A stretch of 64,000 bases of DNA from Flavobacteriales bacterium (GCA_020635435.1 JACJZU010000004.1:62001-126000), one strand, 5' to 3'. Positions 19,185 to 28,318 are shown, numbered from the stretch's first letter. The notes: generated by a model not told the origin, from the letters alone. Numbers and translations are program-made.

Positions 19185-21171
19185 TTTCAACTTGAACCGG
19201 GACATTGGTTTCGACAAAGTACATTTCAATTTCACCCTTTCCCTTAGCGTTTACCATACCCCTGAATTCGAATTGAAAATCCGAGTCATCCTTTATCTTT
19301 TGGTGGGTCACTTGCGATATATTTACCTTGCCTTCCATCCCGTTGCTTTCCATTCTTGAAGCTGTATTGACTGTATCTCCCCAAAGATCATATTGAAATT
19401 TGCGGTGCCCTACGATCCCGGCTACAACATTTCCGGTGTGAATACCACATCTCATTTCGAAGTAATGTAGATTGTCTTTTATTCTTTCTTCCCGACGTCT
19501 TTTGATCACTTCGATCATTTCGAGACCTGCCAAGACTGTTTTTCTGGAAGCTTCCGGATCGTATTGAGGCAGTCCACATGCGGCCATGTAGGAATCGCCA
19601 ATGGTTTTGATCTTCTCAATACCGTATTTGTCACAGATCGTGTCGAACCGATCAAAGCAATAGTTTAACTCGCCAATGAGATCTTCGGCACGAATGTGTT
19701 CGGAGATCTGTGTAAAGTTTTTAAAGTCCGTAAAAAGAATCGCTACATCCGGGAATACCCTTGGAGTTGCCTTTCCTGTCTCTTTGAGCTCAATTGCCAC
19801 CTCGGCGGGGAGGATATTTAGCAACAAGGTCTCCGATTTTTCTTGTTCAGCAGCAATTGCAAGTTGTGATCTGCGATGATGGCGCATTCTGTTCCAGAAA
19901 CCAAAGGCGAGTAGCAAGGCGAAGGAACCGGAAGTGATAAGGATGTTGCGGGTGCGCGTGAATCTCAAGGTGGAGATCCTCATCTCTTCAGCACGCTCTA
20001 TACTGTCCCGGTACATGCGTTTGTCGAATTCCATTTGTTGAAGGGTTCTGATGATCTCCTGATTATTCATACTGTCCTTAAGATCTCGGAACCACACGTA
20101 ATATTTGAGGGCCATTTTCGGATTGCCGAGTTCCTGATGTACTTCATACAAGCACTCACAAGCCCTTTGTTCTTTGTCGATGGAACCTATGGATTGAGCA
20201 GTGCGCAGAGCTTTCTCACACCAAAACTGGGCACTGTCGAGCTTTTCAAGGTCGTAATTCAACCACCCCAGATCGGCATACGTAGTGCTCATTAGCCACT
20301 TATCCTGTATGCCCTCGCTAATGGATAGACTGCGGAGGTAGAATGATCTGGCTCGCTCATGTTGGCTATTCATAAGGGCCATTCCCCCGAGATTCTGTAA
20401 TGTGCGTGCAACATCCGAGGTTTTCCCTAGTTCTCTTTTGATTTCTAGACTTTCCTCAAAAAGTTTGGAGGAGGTATTCTCATTTCCCAGGTAATAATGG
20501 GCATTCCCCATATTATTCAATACCATGGCCAATTGTTCGCGCTGCTTGAGTTCGACGTACACTTCTTTTGCCTGCTCGTAGTAACTGAGTGCTTTGGAAT
20601 AATTCTTTTGGTCGAGATAGATATTGCCAACTCCGACAAGACCGTCGGCCACTCCTTTCGAATCTCCAATTTTCCTACAAATTGATGAAGATAGGAGATA
20701 ATTCTCCAGAGCGGCATTTCCATTGCCTTTCAGCCGGTAGACGTTTCCTATACTGAATTTGATCCTGGCGATGCCTCGCCGGTCATGCAATTGTTCATAA
20801 ATGGCAAGCGCCTTGTTATACGATCGTTCGGCGTCATCAAACCTCGATTTCAGGTAAAAGGCCGATCCCATCAACTTATATCCGTCGGCACGTTGTTTCA
20901 GACAATTTTTTATGTGGGCTTGCTCACAGATCTCTGCGGCTATGAAAAGGGTCGTGTCCGGATCGCTTTGTAAATAGTTTTGCCAAATGAATTCAATATA
21001 GGCATCGAGCCTGGCGGAATCAGGCTGTTGTTTATTCTTCCAAATGCGGAGCAGGGAATCCGAACCGCTTGCCTCGACTGTGAGTGAGAAAACTGCTAAG
21101 ATCACCGTCCATAAGAATATGCTGAGCAGTTTTGAATTACCGCTCTTGATATTTCTGTAGGTTCTGTTCAC
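19156..21171 (-). CDS. TPR-repeat membrane adenylate cyclase
   Basis: About 671 residues from a GTG at 21171; a TTG at 21204 is an alternative in the same frame. The start gives a signal-anchor (LLSIFLWTVILAVFSLTVEASG). At least six TPR units follow (for example AYSK-like YNKALAIYEQLHDRRGIA and YEQAKEVYVELKQREQLA), then a transmembrane helix near residue 410-430, a short linker, and a class III cyclase domain over the last ~190 residues. Asp motifs FTDFKNFT and KTIGDSYM and the adenylate-type Lys (EKIKT) and Asp (YDLWGDTVNTASRM) are all present. A periplasmic TPR sensor driving cytoplasmic cAMP synthesis is the likely role. Paralogous to the cyclase at 16529-18085. Confidence 0.9.
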   Translation of the reverse strand: MNRTYRNIKSGNSKLLSIFLWTVILAVFSLTVEASGSDSLLRIWKNKQQPDSARLDAYIEFIWQNYLQSDPDTTLFIAAEICEQAHIKNCLKQRADGYKLMGSAFYLKSRFDDAERSYNKALAIYEQLHDRRGIARIKFSIGNVYRLKGNGNAALENYLLSSSICRKIGDSKGVADGLVGVGNIYLDQKNYSKALSYYEQAKEVYVELKQREQLAMVLNNMGNAHYYLGNENTSSKLFEESLEIKRELGKTSDVARTLQNLGGMALMNSQHERARSFYLRSLSISEGIQDKWLMSTTYADLGWLNYDLEKLDSAQFWCEKALRTAQSIGSIDKEQRACECLYEVHQELGNPKMALKYYVWFRDLKDSMNNQEIIRTLQQMEFDKRMYRDSIERAEEMRISTLRFTRTRNILITSGSFALLLAFGFWNRMRHHRRSQLAIAAEQEKSETLLLNILPAEVAIELKETGKATPRVFPDVAILFTDFKNFTQISEHIRAEDLIGELNYCFDRFDTICDKYGIEKIKTIGDSYMAACGLPQYDPEASRKTVLAGLEMIEVIKRRREERIKDNLHYFEMRCGIHTGNVVAGIVGHRKFQYDLWGDTVNTASRMESNGMEGKVNISQVTHQKIKDDSDFQFEFRGMVNAKGKGEIEMYFVETNVPVQVEIRSDPRNLS

Positions 21172-21272
21172 GAATATCGGAAAATACGATTTTATCGATT
21201 TCAACCCGCACTACACGGTTAAACCCTGGAAATATTTGATCAAGGTTTAATCCTTCCGACGGGCCGCAACGA

Positions 21273-21878
21273 TCAATGATCCCCGGATCCTGGATCTACC
21301 TCAATATCTGAGTGTGTCGGGTCTGGTGGATCGATAAGAGCGGTATTTCCCAATGGGGTCTGGGTGACCAAGGTCCCGCGACGTTTTGGCTTGCCATCTT
21401 TGGTGACCATAACTACCGCTTCATGCATTTTTTCGCTGTGGGCACCTTCAACAAAGAGCGGTTGGTAGATACTGTTGAGTGGTTCACAGATCTCGGCTGG
21501 ACGGATCTGATGAGGCTGGAAGCCCATTGCGAGCAGACCCTCTTGTTGATTGTCGAAATAAGCGAAAAGGGTATCATATTCAATGCCCACTCCGATGCGG
21601 GCAGCCCAATAGTAAACGATCCCGGGGTCGTCGTTGAAGAAAACGACCGCCTTATCGTCCGAGGACCGTTGGGCAAGGGTTATAAATTCGCTGAGCGAAT
21701 CTGTATAGATGCAATTCTCCAGTATGGCGCGCATACCATCTTCACCGAGTTTCTTCTGAATTTGATCGCAAATTTCATCCATCGGATCGGTGCCTTCACC
21801 CGGGTCGGTTGGGCTGCAATTAGGCAATAGCAAAAACGCTATCGCTGTTGAGAACAGGATTAATCGGATTCTTGACAT
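21273..21878 (-). CDS. Putative lipoprotein, unknown function
   Basis: A 201-residue protein whose N-terminus (MSRIRLILFSTAIAFLLLPNCSPTDPG) looks like a lipoprotein signal with Cys21; the -1 Asn is unusual, so lipidation is probable but not certain. The mature part has acidic, Asp/Gly/Pro-rich ends and a central 100 residues of mixed structure with no family recognised by eye. The gene is 101 bases upstream of the cyclase start on the same strand and could be cotranscribed with it. No function is proposed. Confidence 0.6.
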   Translation of the reverse strand: MSRIRLILFSTAIAFLLLPNCSPTDPGEGTDPMDEICDQIQKKLGEDGMRAILENCIYTDSLSEFITLAQRSSDDKAVVFFNDDPGIVYYWAARIGVGIEYDTLFAYFDNQQEGLLAMGFQPHQIRPAEICEPLNSIYQPLFVEGAHSEKMHEAVVMVTKDGKPKRRGTLVTQTPLGNTALIDPPDPTHSDIEVDPGSGDH

Positions 21879-22009
21879 AATGCAAATTACACATTAAATC
21901 CGGATTTCCAACATGCGAAGTCACTTGGCCCTCATGTGGCATTTCCATATGTGAACATAATTCTTTTGGTGAAAGAGAATTAGGACTGTGCTATCACGCG
22001 ACAATTATC

Positions 22010-22636
22010 TCATTTTTGGGAATTCCCAATTCGAGCGTAGGGAAGTTCCTTGACGAATTGTAGATTGTAGTATGAATTCAATCCGCTCACACCGGCTGCA
22101 ATTCCCGTAAAATCGGGTTGTCCGTCGCTCAAAGAGACATCGTCGTGGATGTGGAGGTATTTGATCTCCCCTACGAGTAGAAATGTCCCGTTCAACTCGA
22201 TCTTCACAATTTCCGCCAGTTCAAGAGCCATCCGAACCTGACTTTCTTTTACGAATGGGACCTGTATTCCCGCAACATATTCCTCGCAGAATCCACAAGC
22301 CTTGAATTCCGAAATTTCGGTTGGGTATTTCGCTGAGGTTTGATGTGCGTTCTCAATATACTCGGGATGTACATGATTGATGGTGTACCAGCCACTCTGC
22401 ATAATATTTTCCCAGGTGTGCCTGCGGACCTCATCCACAGGACGAAATATGAGCCCTAAAAGTGGCGGATCACTGCCAATATGTGCGATCGAGTTGAAAA
22501 TGGCTAGGTTGGTTCGACCTTGGTCGTTCTTCGTGCCGATCAGAGTGGCAGGTCGTACACCGGAAATGGCATTTACCAGTTTCAAGCGTGCTATACGATC
22601 CATGGACCTGAAGTCGTCGGTATTGAAATGCCCCAT
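22010..22636 (-). CDS. Flavin reductase-like (DIM6/NTAB split-barrel) protein
   Basis: A 208-residue protein; ATG 22636 (MGHFNTDDF) is preferred because the open frame upstream of it runs into the neighbouring gene. The split-barrel FMN-binding core is visible: SGVRPATLIGTKNDQGRTNLAIFNSIAHIGSDPPLLGLIF, then the conserved substrate-side region with ENAHQTSAKYP. The family binds FMN and reduces flavins or acts as a flavoprotein oxidoreductase in the cytoplasm. It lies 16 bases after the DUF2805 gene on the same strand, forming a two-gene unit. Physiological electron acceptor unknown. Confidence 0.85.
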   Translation of the reverse strand: MGHFNTDDFRSMDRIARLKLVNAISGVRPATLIGTKNDQGRTNLAIFNSIAHIGSDPPLLGLIFRPVDEVRRHTWENIMQSGWYTINHVHPEYIENAHQTSAKYPTEISEFKACGFCEEYVAGIQVPFVKESQVRMALELAEIVKIELNGTFLLVGEIKYLHIHDDVSLSDGQPDFTGIAAGVSGLNSYYNLQFVKELPYARIGNSQK

Positions 22637-22652
22637 TTCTCTGCTCGATTTT

Positions 22653-22925
22653 TTAACGTCTTTTTGAGATGGAATTGCCGCTGATATGCCTTTGTTGATC
22701 GGATTTGAACCGGGACAATACAAACCCCCTTTTGTGCAGGTGTTTCATACTCACTCCACAATTCACACGCTTGCGCGATCGTCGGTACGAACCCGGTTTC
22801 AATCGGGAACGCATCAAATGGATCACTTCAGCTTCTGTTAGCCCGAATTGGATCTCAATAGCCTCAAAGGTAGTTCTGTCCTCCCAGGCCATCTCTATAA
22901 TACGGTCAAGCTGATCTTCCTTCAT
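22653..22925 (-). CDS. DUF2805/TIGR03643 family small protein
   Basis: A 90-residue protein. The N-terminal half DRIIEMAWEDRTTFEAIEIQFGLTEAEVIHLMR is the signature of the DUF2805/TIGR03643 family, which looks like a small helix-turn-helix (FGLTEAEVIHLM). The rest is very basic (KPGSYRRSRKRVN, HKRGFVLSRFKSDQQR), consistent with nucleic-acid binding, though no function is established. It is cotranscribed with the flavin reductase-like gene 16 bases downstream and divergent from the membrane protein gene at 23059. Confidence 0.8.
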   Translation of the reverse strand: MKEDQLDRIIEMAWEDRTTFEAIEIQFGLTEAEVIHLMRSRLKPGSYRRSRKRVNCGVSMKHLHKRGFVLSRFKSDQQRHISGNSISKRR

Positions 22926-23058
22926 TATGCCAATTTTAACATCTCATTGTGGGAATGGTTCGCAGCTCAGTTCAATTCCCAATGACTCCAACATCGACAG
23001 TGGGCAGAGGTTGATCCTTAACTTTCCTATATTTACTCTGGGAAATAATACCGCGAAC

Positions 23059-23733
23059 ATGACCAAGCCGAACACCGAAACCGCATTGATCCCGGAATTG
23101 AATTTGTCTTACAACTCACTCCGGCAGACCCTTGGATATTTAGGCCTAACATTGCCTTTCCTGCTCTTGGCGGGAAATGAATTCAGGGCACAATCCTCAC
23201 TCAGTCATTACTATTATACGCAAATGTCGGTTGTGTTCACAGGTGTGCTGGTTGCATTTGGAGTTTTTCTGATCACTTATCGAGGATACGAAAAGACGAA
23301 AGCGAAGGGTGAGTATTTGAGCGATAACGTGATCTGTAATATCGGAGGATTCCTCATCATCGCCACAGCATTAATACCAACTTCCTACGGGGAGGACTTT
23401 GGTATTCCACCAGCTGCGAACGGCCACAATAACGATCTGGCCGGTTGGATTCATCTCGTATGTGCTTCCGGGTTCTTTATTTGCATGGCCTGGATGAGTT
23501 ATTTCAAGTTCACGCTGGGGTCGGGGGATGAATTATACAAACGCAGAAGAAAAAGGCTTTATCGCGTATGCGGATTGGGCGTGATGCTCAGCTTATTGGC
23601 AATGGGTCTTGGGGTATTCCTCGATTATGACATCACCGGAATTGACATTTATCTTGGGGAGACCCTCGCACTACTTTTTTTCGGAACCTCCTGGTTAGTG
23701 AAAGGGGAAGCCCTGAAAAACATTGGAATGTGA
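23059..23733 (+). CDS. Integral membrane protein, DUF998/Frag1-like
   Basis: A 224-residue protein; ATG 23059 (MTKPNTETALIPELN) is preferred over an upstream in-frame start at 22927 that would overlap the divergent promoter region. Six hydrophobic segments are visible (about residues 25-43, 56-75, 93-112, 130-150, 170-190 and 198-215). Histidines and aromatic residues cluster in the loops (SLSHYYYTQMSVVF, HNNDLAGWIHLVC), resembling DUF998-type membrane proteins. Transport or sensing roles cannot be deduced. It converges with the HTH regulator gene (7-base gap). Confidence 0.65.
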   Translation: MTKPNTETALIPELNLSYNSLRQTLGYLGLTLPFLLLAGNEFRAQSSLSHYYYTQMSVVFTGVLVAFGVFLITYRGYEKTKAKGEYLSDNVICNIGGFLIIATALIPTSYGEDFGIPPAANGHNNDLAGWIHLVCASGFFICMAWMSYFKFTLGSGDELYKRRRKRLYRVCGLGVMLSLLAMGLGVFLDYDITGIDIYLGETLALLFFGTSWLVKGEALKNIGM

Positions 23734-23740
23734 AAGAGGA

Positions 23741-24772
23741 TCAGCCCGTTGAGACTAGTTTTCTCAAATTGTCGATTTTTCGATTGTAGGCGTTGAAGAT
23801 CCGATTGCGTTCTTTCTCGGATGTACCGCTGATGAGGGTTGCTTTTTTGAGTAAGATGTCTACACTGCGATAGGTGTCGTCGTAAAAGCGCTTGCTTCGT
23901 GTGAAGAATGAATTGATACCATTATTGGTCAGGTAGGTTCGCTGTTCGTCACCGGATTTTATAAGCACGGTGTTATCGGTATGAACAACCTCGTTGAAAT
24001 AGAGCATGTAGTTCGGGACGAAACTATTCTCCATGATCTCAACCGGTAAGTTTCCATCCCGATCGTATTTGAACTTGTATCCGTACTCCGCCATCTTTCG
24101 GATATGTGCCATGAGGTTTTTCAGGAGATCGCATAGCGTTCCCGCATCTTCCTCATTTTTGAACATACCGGCCACGAAGCAATACTCGATCTGTTTCAAT
24201 GTTGCATCAATCGATTCCGAACTGTAGACCTCCGTTGAGGGTATGCGACAATAAATGTTTCGGATCTTTCTACTGATCTCATTCACGAATTCATCGGCAA
24301 CACCGATCTCAAACTGAACATCGGCGAGCGAGCTGTAGTTGAGTATTGTCTTCTCCCAAAAAAATAGTTTGAATGCCGCTATTTCCGGAATGTGCATAAG
24401 ATGAAACAATGGGATGTCGTTGGCGAGGTACACAACATCGGAATCCTTGTGCCGATCTACAAATTCCATGATGTCGAGCACATTCTTGAGGTAATCTCTG
24501 AAGCGAAAATTATGCTCATCGATCGGTTGATAGATGAATGGAACGATACCCGAATCCTGTCCCATGAGTGCATCGAGTGATACGTTGAAATGCACTGCTA
24601 AAAGAAATGCTTCCTGAAGAGTGAGTGGTGTGTCGCCCCGCATACGGCGGTAAGCGCTATCCGCGCTCAGGTTCAGCAGATCTGCGAGTTCGTCAACCAA
24701 TGACAAATGCGCGGGGAGTCTGTCCTTGAGACTTTGAATAAAAGCTGATTGGATATCCTGCGACACTCTCAT
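23741..24772 (-). CDS. Helix-turn-helix transcriptional regulator with long C-terminal domain
   Basis: A 343-residue protein; ATG 24772 (MRVSQDIQSAF) is chosen since the frame upstream lacks any domain-like sequence. Residues about 5-70 form an XRE/Cro-like HTH (LVDELADLLNLSADSAYRRMRGDTPLTLQEAFLLAVHFNVSLDALM). The remaining 270 residues are largely helical, with no enzyme motif, and may be a ligand or oligomerisation domain; this layout is common in Bacteroidota regulators of unknown signal. It is divergent from the alpha/beta hydrolase gene at 25002 with 229 bases between, so the hydrolase is a possible target (inference). Confidence 0.75.
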   Translation of the reverse strand: MRVSQDIQSAFIQSLKDRLPAHLSLVDELADLLNLSADSAYRRMRGDTPLTLQEAFLLAVHFNVSLDALMGQDSGIVPFIYQPIDEHNFRFRDYLKNVLDIMEFVDRHKDSDVVYLANDIPLFHLMHIPEIAAFKLFFWEKTILNYSSLADVQFEIGVADEFVNEISRKIRNIYCRIPSTEVYSSESIDATLKQIEYCFVAGMFKNEEDAGTLCDLLKNLMAHIRKMAEYGYKFKYDRDGNLPVEIMENSFVPNYMLYFNEVVHTDNTVLIKSGDEQRTYLTNNGINSFFTRSKRFYDDTYRSVDILLKKATLISGTSEKERNRIFNAYNRKIDNLRKLVSTG

Positions 24773-25001
24773 GACCAAATTTAACCAAATGTACAAACCG
24801 GACGAAATGTTGCATGGCAGAATTTGCAGAAAATCATAACAAAACGAAATAGTGGGGGATTTTATGCCAGTGAAACCTGATTCGGGTTGAAATACGTGTC
24901 GAATTATTGGAGTATGCAACTTGGAGTATTTCCCCTATTGTCGAGCCGTTTCATTCCCCGAATGTGCACAAGGAGCTTTGAACTTTCGAAAAAGGGAAAT
25001 T

Positions 25002-25913
25002 ATGAAAAAGCTTATCTGTCTGATCGCATTGCTTATGAACCTGGGAATAACAACAACGATCTTAGCCCGAATTGCCCCGGAATTTTCAAGCGAAAAATAC
25101 CATTTCTTCTTACTCAGAGGGTTAACACGCGAATCCGGACACTGGGGGACAGCATTCGAGGAAAACCTGCGGAACCGCTTTTCGGGAGCAAAGATCTCCT
25201 ATCTCGATCTCCCCGGATCAGGGATATATCATCAGGAGAAAGCTCCAGTTTCAGTTCAGGAAATGATGGAATTTATGCGTGAGCGGATGCCGGATGGAGA
25301 TAGTGGCCGTGTATACAAAAGGGTATTGGTTGCAACTTCGCTCGGCGGAATGGTGGCAACCGAATGGGTGAAGGGTCATCCGGAGGATTTTGACATGGTC
25401 TGTTTGATTGCACCGAGTTTGCGAGGCGTATGTAGCCTGGATGAGCGTGTGAAACCCGGGATTCGCCGTGAAATGTTCAAAGTGATCTTGACCGACAATG
25501 TGGAAAGGAAGGAGTCCATCATACTTCGTATAAACAGTAACGATTCAGACCGCTTTGAGGCGAATTTGAGGGATTGGGTAAGCATACAAAAGGAGCGTCC
25601 CATGAGTACAGCAAACACTTTGAAACAAACAATTGCAGGTATGCGCTACGCTCTCAATGGCGACCTTCCGGCTGATGTTCCCTTGTTGATCCTGGCTTCT
25701 AAAGCTGACCGTCTGCTGAGTACAGAGTGCGTAGAAAAAGTGCATGATCGACTTGGGGGTGCGCTTTATTGGCACGAGAGCGCCGGCCATGGTCTGCCTA
25801 TTGATGATCCGCAATGGATCTCAGATCAATTGGAGAATTGGATACGTGAACAACAGTCCCCATTAGTCGTATCACAGAAAGAGGGGTTTGTTAGTTTGGC
25901 TAAGGGCAATTAG
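25002..25913 (+). CDS. Exported alpha/beta hydrolase
   Basis: A 303-residue protein; ATG 25002 starts a signal peptide (MKKLICLIALLMNLG ... ILARIAP), and sequence upstream in frame is not signal-like. The alpha/beta-hydrolase fold is indicated by the nucleophile elbow TSLGGM (Ser113), the acid strand LILASKADRLLS, and the C-terminal His in SAGHGLPIDDPQWI, the correct order for the Ser-Asp-His triad. An oxyanion strand FFLLRGLTRESGHWG precedes it. It is probably a periplasmic esterase or lipase of unknown substrate. It is divergent from a HTH regulator and 76 bases before a lipoprotein gene. Confidence 0.8.
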   Translation: MKKLICLIALLMNLGITTTILARIAPEFSSEKYHFFLLRGLTRESGHWGTAFEENLRNRFSGAKISYLDLPGSGIYHQEKAPVSVQEMMEFMRERMPDGDSGRVYKRVLVATSLGGMVATEWVKGHPEDFDMVCLIAPSLRGVCSLDERVKPGIRREMFKVILTDNVERKESIILRINSNDSDRFEANLRDWVSIQKERPMSTANTLKQTIAGMRYALNGDLPADVPLLILASKADRLLSTECVEKVHDRLGGALYWHESAGHGLPIDDPQWISDQLENWIREQQSPLVVSQKEGFVSLAKGN

Positions 25914-25989
25914 AGTGGATCCGGGTTTTGAGTGGGACAAGGGAGAACATGGAGCGTGAAATACATAAATCGGTTATCTTCGAATTGAA

Positions 25990-26454
25990 ATGAACATGAG
26001 AAATATACTCACATTCGTGGTTTTGTTGTCGTCTTTGTCTTCCTGTAAGGATGATGCGGCGGACAAACTCAGTACCCGAACCGAATTGCTCATCAAGGAC
26101 AAGTGGATCTTGCAGGCCTCTACTATTGATCCTGCCGTTGTGCTTTTAGGGAATTCCATTACGGATGTTTATGCCCTTGTACCGGCCTGTGATCGGGACA
26201 ATTTTGCCCAATACAATTCCAATAAAACGGGAGTCTACGACGAGGGGGCAACGAAGTGCGAGGCCCAGGATCCTCAGACCGTGGCATTTACCTGGTCTTT
26301 TGAATCCGATGAGACACAGCTAAGACAAGATGGAGACTTGTATCAAATACTCGAACTGTCTGAGTCGACGCTGAAGGTGCGATTTAGTGTGGACGGGGCT
26401 GAGTACGGCATGGTAGGGAAAACATTTACCCTTACGAACACCTACCGGCACTGA
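25990..26454 (+). CDS. Small lipocalin-like lipoprotein
   Basis: A 154-residue protein with a lipoprotein signal (VVLLSSLSSCKDDAADKL; Cys about 19). The mature part reads as alternating strands (KWILQASTID, TVAFTWSFESDETQLRQDGDLYQILELSESTLKVRFSVDG), resembling the short lipocalin-like/DUF proteins common in Bacteroidota. Two cysteines (ACDRDN and TKCEA) could form a disulfide. It stands between the alpha/beta hydrolase and the MbnP-like gene on the same strand. An ATG two codons downstream (25996) is an alternative start. Function unknown. Confidence 0.65.
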   Translation: MNMRNILTFVVLLSSLSSCKDDAADKLSTRTELLIKDKWILQASTIDPAVVLLGNSITDVYALVPACDRDNFAQYNSNKTGVYDEGATKCEAQDPQTVAFTWSFESDETQLRQDGDLYQILELSESTLKVRFSVDGAEYGMVGKTFTLTNTYRH

Positions 26455-26539
26455 GATCCATCGAGTTTGGATCCTTTCAGGATCTGGATTGAGTAGCCGA
26501 TTGGTCTGCATCCCGGGAGTGGCGAAAATCTGCCTGTAA

Positions 26540-26555
26540 TGTGACCACGGTCATT
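26540..26555. promoter_or_regulatory. CRP/FNR-type palindrome upstream of the MbnP/MbnH pair
   Basis: TGTGA-CCACGG-TCATT contains the perfect inverted repeat TGACC/GGTCA and matches the CRP-family pattern TGTGA-N6-TCACA at 8 of 10 positions. It lies 33 bases before ATG 26588. A second, better match occurs at 29331. Binding by a CRP/FNR-type regulator is inference. Confidence 0.35.
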
Positions 26556-26587
26556 GTACACGGCTTTTTGAGGGGGTAAGTTGCGGT

Positions 26588-27307
26588 ATGTTCCGCACGA
26601 TCTTTTTCTTGACAATTATTGGGCTGCTGTACTCCTGTAAGGATGATGATGTAGTCGATTCCCCAAGCTCTTTTCTCGAATTTGGCATATCCTATGATGT
26701 TGGAGGGGATGAATTGTTGGAAGATAGCATCGCCTATAAAAATCAGGCTGATATTGAATTCAGTATCAGCAGGTTGGAATATTTTCTCAGCGATGTTGCA
26801 TTTCATCGCAACGGAAAGTGGGCATCTACGCAGAACTATGCTTATCTGAATCCCTTTGGAACGAGTGACAGGATCAGACTTGAGATCGAACCGGGCAATT
26901 ACGATTCTGTTGGATTCCATATCGGGTTGAGTTCCTCCTGGAACAAAAGCAATGCACTCCCATCCAGGCTCAACTATATGAACATGGCCTGGCCCGATGT
27001 GATGGGAGGTGGCTATCATTTTCTGAAGTTTGAGGGTCACTATCTTGATAGTATGGGGGCCTCAAAAGGGTTTGCGCTCCACGTTGGAAAGGATGAATCG
27101 CTGCGTTGGGTTGCATTCCCCCTGGCCGGATCAGTGCATGATGGTACCAATATGCTTCATTTCCGAATGGACATTTTGGAGTGGATGGGAGCCATTCACA
27201 CCATGAACTTTCATGAGCAGCCACCCTATACCATGGGCATTGATTCACTGATGTTCAAGCTGGCCGACAATGGTAGCAGGGTATTCGAAATCATTAAACA
27301 GGAATAG
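26588..27307 (+). CDS. MbnP-like copper-binding lipoprotein
   Basis: A 239-residue protein with lipoprotein signal (TIIGLLYSCKDDD; Cys about 17). The mature beta-sandwich contains the family landmarks: EFSISRLEYFLSDVAFH near the N-terminus, and MAWPDVMGGGYHFLKFEG in the middle, a Trp- and aromatic-rich segment typical of MbnP proteins. In studied members one tryptophan is oxidised to kynurenine by the partner di-haem protein MbnH, which allows copper binding. The partner-like gene follows with zero spacing (TAG then ATG). Which of the five or more Trp residues would be modified cannot be decided here. Location: periplasmic face of a membrane. Confidence 0.8.
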   Translation: MFRTIFFLTIIGLLYSCKDDDVVDSPSSFLEFGISYDVGGDELLEDSIAYKNQADIEFSISRLEYFLSDVAFHRNGKWASTQNYAYLNPFGTSDRIRLEIEPGNYDSVGFHIGLSSSWNKSNALPSRLNYMNMAWPDVMGGGYHFLKFEGHYLDSMGASKGFALHVGKDESLRWVAFPLAGSVHDGTNMLHFRMDILEWMGAIHTMNFHEQPPYTMGIDSLMFKLADNGSRVFEIIKQE

Positions 27308-28318
27308 ATGATGAAATTGCGAATTGCCACCTTTGTTCTTTTGATCGCTCTGGCGATCGGGTCCTGTAAAGACGGGGACGAACCGGTCGGGTTTCAACTT
27401 ACTCCAGTCAATTTGTTGATTCCGGCACATTTTCCACTTATGGACGTACCCGAATGGAACACGCCTAGTTTGGAACGGATCGAATTGGGGAGACGTTTGT
27501 ACTACGATGAGCGGCTGGCACGAGGTATGGGTCTGGAGGGAATGTCCTGTTCGGGATGCCATCAGCAGGAGACATCATTCAGCTCAGGACAACGCACCGC
27601 CGTATTGCCACACTTGAACCTGGGTTGGGCAACATTCTTCCTATGGAATGGTGCCAAAGAAGGTACACTGGAGGATGTGATGGAATTTGAACTTCGCGAC
27701 TTCTTCGAAGCGGATCTGGATGTATTGAAAGGTGATCCGGGCTATGTTTCCGGATTTGCCAATGCATTTGAAGATGGAGGGGTCAATTATGGAAATGCTG
27801 CACAGGCATTGGCACAGTTTGTTCGAAGTATGATCTCCGCCAACAGCAAATTCGACAAATTCCTTCAGGGTGAATTGGAATTGAGTGCAGAGGAGCAGCG
27901 GGGTTATGAAATATTCAATTCGGAGCGCGGAGATTGTTTTCATTGTCATGCTTTGCCGCTCATGACAGACAATTCATTTCACAATATTGGCCTGGTAGAT
28001 AAATTCAAAGATCACCTAGGACGGTATACGGTCACAGGAAGAACTGCCGATGTTGGAGCATTTAAAACACCCACTTTACGGAATGTGGAGGTTACTGCAC
28101 CATACATGCATGATGATCGGTTCGCTACATTGGAGGAGGTGATCGAACATTACAACACAGGGGTTCTGCAATCACCCACGCTGGATCCGATCATGACCAA
28201 AGCCGGCAAAGAAACGGGACTGCACTTGAGTGAAACGGACAAAGGGGATCTGATAGCTTTTTTAAAGACGTTGACCGATACAACATTTTTGACCCGGAAG
28301 GCACTACAAAAACCGTAA
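27308..28318 (+). CDS. MbnH-like di-haem cytochrome c peroxidase-family lipoprotein
   Basis: A 336-residue protein with signal and lipobox (ALAIGSCKDGDE; Cys about 20). Two c-type haem sites are visible: CSGCH near residue 80 and CFHCH near residue 216, in the layout of bacterial CcpA/MauG-like di-haem enzymes. Other landmarks are LGRRLYYDERL, FKTPTLRNVEVTAPYMHDDRFATLEEVIEHYN and the distal Met region PIMTKAG. Paired with the MbnP-like gene directly upstream, it is more likely to modify its partner by radical chemistry than to act as a free peroxidase (inference from the pair). Periplasmic, membrane-anchored. Confidence 0.85.
   Translation: MMKLRIATFVLLIALAIGSCKDGDEPVGFQLTPVNLLIPAHFPLMDVPEWNTPSLERIELGRRLYYDERLARGMGLEGMSCSGCHQQETSFSSGQRTAVLPHLNLGWATFFLWNGAKEGTLEDVMEFELRDFFEADLDVLKGDPGYVSGFANAFEDGGVNYGNAAQALAQFVRSMISANSKFDKFLQGELELSAEEQRGYEIFNSERGDCFHCHALPLMTDNSFHNIGLVDKFKDHLGRYTVTGRTADVGAFKTPTLRNVEVTAPYMHDDRFATLEEVIEHYNTGVLQSPTLDPIMTKAGKETGLHLSETDKGDLIAFLKTLTDTTFLTRKALQKP

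Noticed and set aside
22637..22723. N-terminal extension of the flavin reductase gene
   Set aside because: It overlaps the DUF2805 gene and is not family sequence; ATG 22636 gives the normal length.
22927..23058. N-terminal extension of the membrane protein gene
   Set aside because: It is polar, non-conserved-looking sequence in the divergent region, and ATG 23059 precedes the first membrane helix.
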